A stretch of 64,000 bases of DNA from Hyphomicrobiales bacterium (lineage in GTDB: Bacteria; Pseudomonadota; Alphaproteobacteria; Rhizobiales; Aestuariivirgaceae): NCBI GenBank assembly GCA_016710435.1, contig JADJVV010000001.1:3350030-3414029 (forward strand), read 5' to 3'. Below, one piece after another: positions 62,660-64,000 of the stretch. The notes under the pieces were generated by a model. It searched no databases, was not told the origin of the DNA, and worked only from the letters and a program-made list of their open reading frames with translations. The position numbers and the translations under genes are program-made. Position 1 is the first letter of the stretch. Every line of letters starts with the position of its first letter.

Positions 62660-63023
62660 TCAGGCCGCTTCGCGTTCCACGGTCTCCAGGATGCGGCCCA
62701 CATCCACGGGCTTGCTGAAGACACCGAGCGCACCACCCTTCACCGCCTGATCGATGAGGTCGTCGGCGCTGTAGCCGGTCATGAAGTAGACGCGCGCATC
62801 CGGGTTGAGACGCTTGATCTGCATGAAGCTGTCCACGCCATTCCTCTTCGGCATCACCGTCGAAGAAGCCCACATCCACCTTGTTCAGGCTGAAAGCTTC
62901 GATGGCCTGCTCACCGTCATAGGCCACGATCACGCGATGGTTGTCCATGGCGAAGAGTTCGGCAAGCGACTCCGCATTGGCGGCATCATCATCGACAACG
63001 AGGATATTCAACTGGCGGCTCAT
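62660..63023 (-). pseudogene. Single-domain response regulator with a frameshift
   Basis: The receiver start SRQLNILVVDDDAANAESLA and the end RVYFMTGYSADDLIDQAVKG (then GALGVFSKPVDVG) are both complete but in different frames. The shift is near 62855, at the phosphoacceptor itself: VDVGFFDG should continue as MPKRNGVDSFMQI. Restored, it would be a 120-residue CheY-like protein close to the neighbour at 63034. AAGGA stands before the ATG. Confidence 0.7.
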
Positions 63024-63033
63024 GGGGGTCCTT

Positions 63034-63753
63034 TCACGCGGCAAGATGGGGAAGTCGGTTGAGCAGTTCGAGCGGATCGAACGGCTTGTTCAGGACACCG
63101 GTGACGCCGATGTCGCGCAGCAGGGGAAGATCATCGCTGTGGATCATCTGCGGCGGCGGAATGAGGAAGGCGGGACCGGTGTGCCCGAGGCCCTTGAATC
63201 CGGACAGAACGGACACCTCGTCGATCAGTGGCAGGCCCGTGTCGATCACCAGTATGTCGTCATTCACGGGCCACGGCCGCGTGCCGGCGCGGCGCACCAT
63301 CTGGCAATTGCGGCCGGACGTGCTGAGGGCCGCATGAATGGAATCGCCCACAAGTTGTCCAGGCGCCAGCGGCGGTGCAAGCACCACGCCCCCCGGCCCC
63401 ACCTGCTCCGTGATGCTGAGGATCTCGTTCACATCAAACGGCTTATCAAGAACGCCCAGCGCGCCACCGCGGATCGCCTGCAGCAGCAGTTCCTCCACAC
63501 TGTAGCCCGTCATCATGAACACCCGCGCCGAGGGCTTGAGTCGGCGGATTTCCAGAAAACTTTCCACGCCGTTCTTGCCCGGCATCATCACGTCCATGAA
63601 GGCGACGTCGAATGTCTCGCGGCAATAGGCCGAGATGGCATCCTCACCTGAATGGACCACGCGCACGTTATGGCCTTCGATTTCGAACAACTCGCCCAGC
63701 GAGTGGGCATTGTCGATATCGTCGTCAACAACAAGGATGCTGAGGGCTGTCAT
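63034..63753 (-). CDS. Tandem-receiver response regulator
   Basis: A 239-residue protein of two receiver domains and no output domain. The first is complete: ALSILVVDDDIDNAHSLGEL, phosphoacceptor in AFMDVMMPGKNGVESF, the T/S in VFMMTGYS and lysine in GVLDKPF. The second is divergent but keeps an aspartate (DDILVIDTGLPLIDE) and GVLNKPFDPLELLNRL. It probably passes phosphate between the kinase upstream and others in the run. Its ATG overlaps the stop of the kinase at the right edge (TGATG). Confidence 0.85.
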   Translation of the reverse strand: MTALSILVVDDDIDNAHSLGELFEIEGHNVRVVHSGEDAISAYCRETFDVAFMDVMMPGKNGVESFLEIRRLKPSARVFMMTGYSVEELLLQAIRGGALGVLDKPFDVNEILSITEQVGPGGVVLAPPLAPGQLVGDSIHAALSTSGRNCQMVRRAGTRPWPVNDDILVIDTGLPLIDEVSVLSGFKGLGHTGPAFLIPPPQMIHSDDLPLLRDIGVTGVLNKPFDPLELLNRLPHLAA

Positions 63754-64000
63754 CACGCGGCCTCCGTCATGCTTTGCATCCCGCCTTCAACAGGCAGATG
63801 AATGTCGAACTGCGATCCCTTGCCGGCGACCGAGGAAACTTCGAGGTGGCCACCGTGCTGTTCCAGGATTTTTTCTCCACCGCAGGCAGGCCAAGGCCCG
63901 TGCCAAAACTCTTGGTGGTGTAGAGCGGCTCGCGGATCTTCGCGAGATTGTCAGCCGAAATTCCGGGCCCGTTGTCCGCCACGCGAATGACAATATCCAG
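63753..64000 (-). pseudogene. Histidine kinase C-terminus, frameshifted, cut by the right edge
   Basis: The HATPase_c end of a kinase: VADNGPGISADNLAKIREPL, YTTKSFGTGLGLPAVEK, then a break in a run of six A (63869-63874) and continuation in another frame as ILEQHGGHLEVSSVAGKG, ending TEAA. It is a paralogue of the kinase at 61091. The N-terminus lies beyond the window. Confidence 0.7.

Overview
The window reads as one continuous chromosomal segment of a GC-rich alphaproteobacterium, most likely of the Hyphomicrobiales (Rhizobiales). The reasons are small family markers typical of that group (DUF2585, DUF4170, the DUF1476 ATPase inhibitor, the plant-type GshA), the separate purS/purQ/purL arrangement, candidate CtrA, FnrL/FixK and Irr-type sites, and the gene order pmbA - IMPase - DUF4170 and purL - bolA - grxD. 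I cannot name the genus. I saw no rRNA, tRNA, CRISPR array, insertion sequence or prophage.

Layout. 1-13 kb: a PLP decarboxylase cut by the left edge, rhodanese and DUF2585 proteins, a secreted lectin-like protein, gshA, rsmE, ubiA, pmbA, an inositol-phosphatase-like enzyme, ribF, a MaoC hydratase, a HAD phosphatase and a membrane-anchored degenerate EAL protein. 13-22 kb: an omega-aminotransferase, small envelope proteins, a SIMPL protein, a LysE exporter, a lone iolE, and a catabolic group (enolase-superfamily enzyme plus 3-hydroxyisobutyrate-dehydrogenase-type enzyme, with a divergent GMC oxidoreductase). 22.3-30 kb: a GlxA/CdhR-type regulator faces a six-gene operon (BKACE, L-carnitine-dehydrogenase-like enzyme, SDR, acyl-CoA dehydrogenase, ADP-forming acyl-CoA synthetase, CaiD-like hydratase). 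It reads as a nearly complete gamma-butyrobetaine/carnitine catabolic route. 30-34.6 kb: regulator, SDR, L,D-transpeptidase and a nicotinate phosphoribosyltransferase-like gene.

34.6-37.0 kb is the clearest accessory stretch: a roughly 600-base non-coding element packed with perfect hairpins, then a HigBA toxin-antitoxin pair behind a palindromic promoter, then an AT-rich DUF2971 gene. 37-46.5 kb holds the purine genes purC, purS, purQ and purL, with a few tiny proteins (one behind a CtrA-type box), followed by bolA and grxD. 46.5-61 kb holds a GST, a cyclase, nnrS with an FNR/NnrR-type box, a DUF411 protein, rpsD, murI, trmJ, an OmpA-family protein, a di-haem peroxidase with FNR-type and Irr-type sites, an exporter, an outer-membrane barrel and icd. 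61-64 kb is a two-component cluster in which three of four genes carry frameshifts.

Most of the window is housekeeping (glutathione, ubiquinone, flavin, purine, peptidoglycan, translation). The parts that most deserve follow-up are the carnitine operon, the hairpin-rich element with its TA/DUF2971 neighbours, the paired redox/iron operator sites, and the frameshifted signalling cluster.
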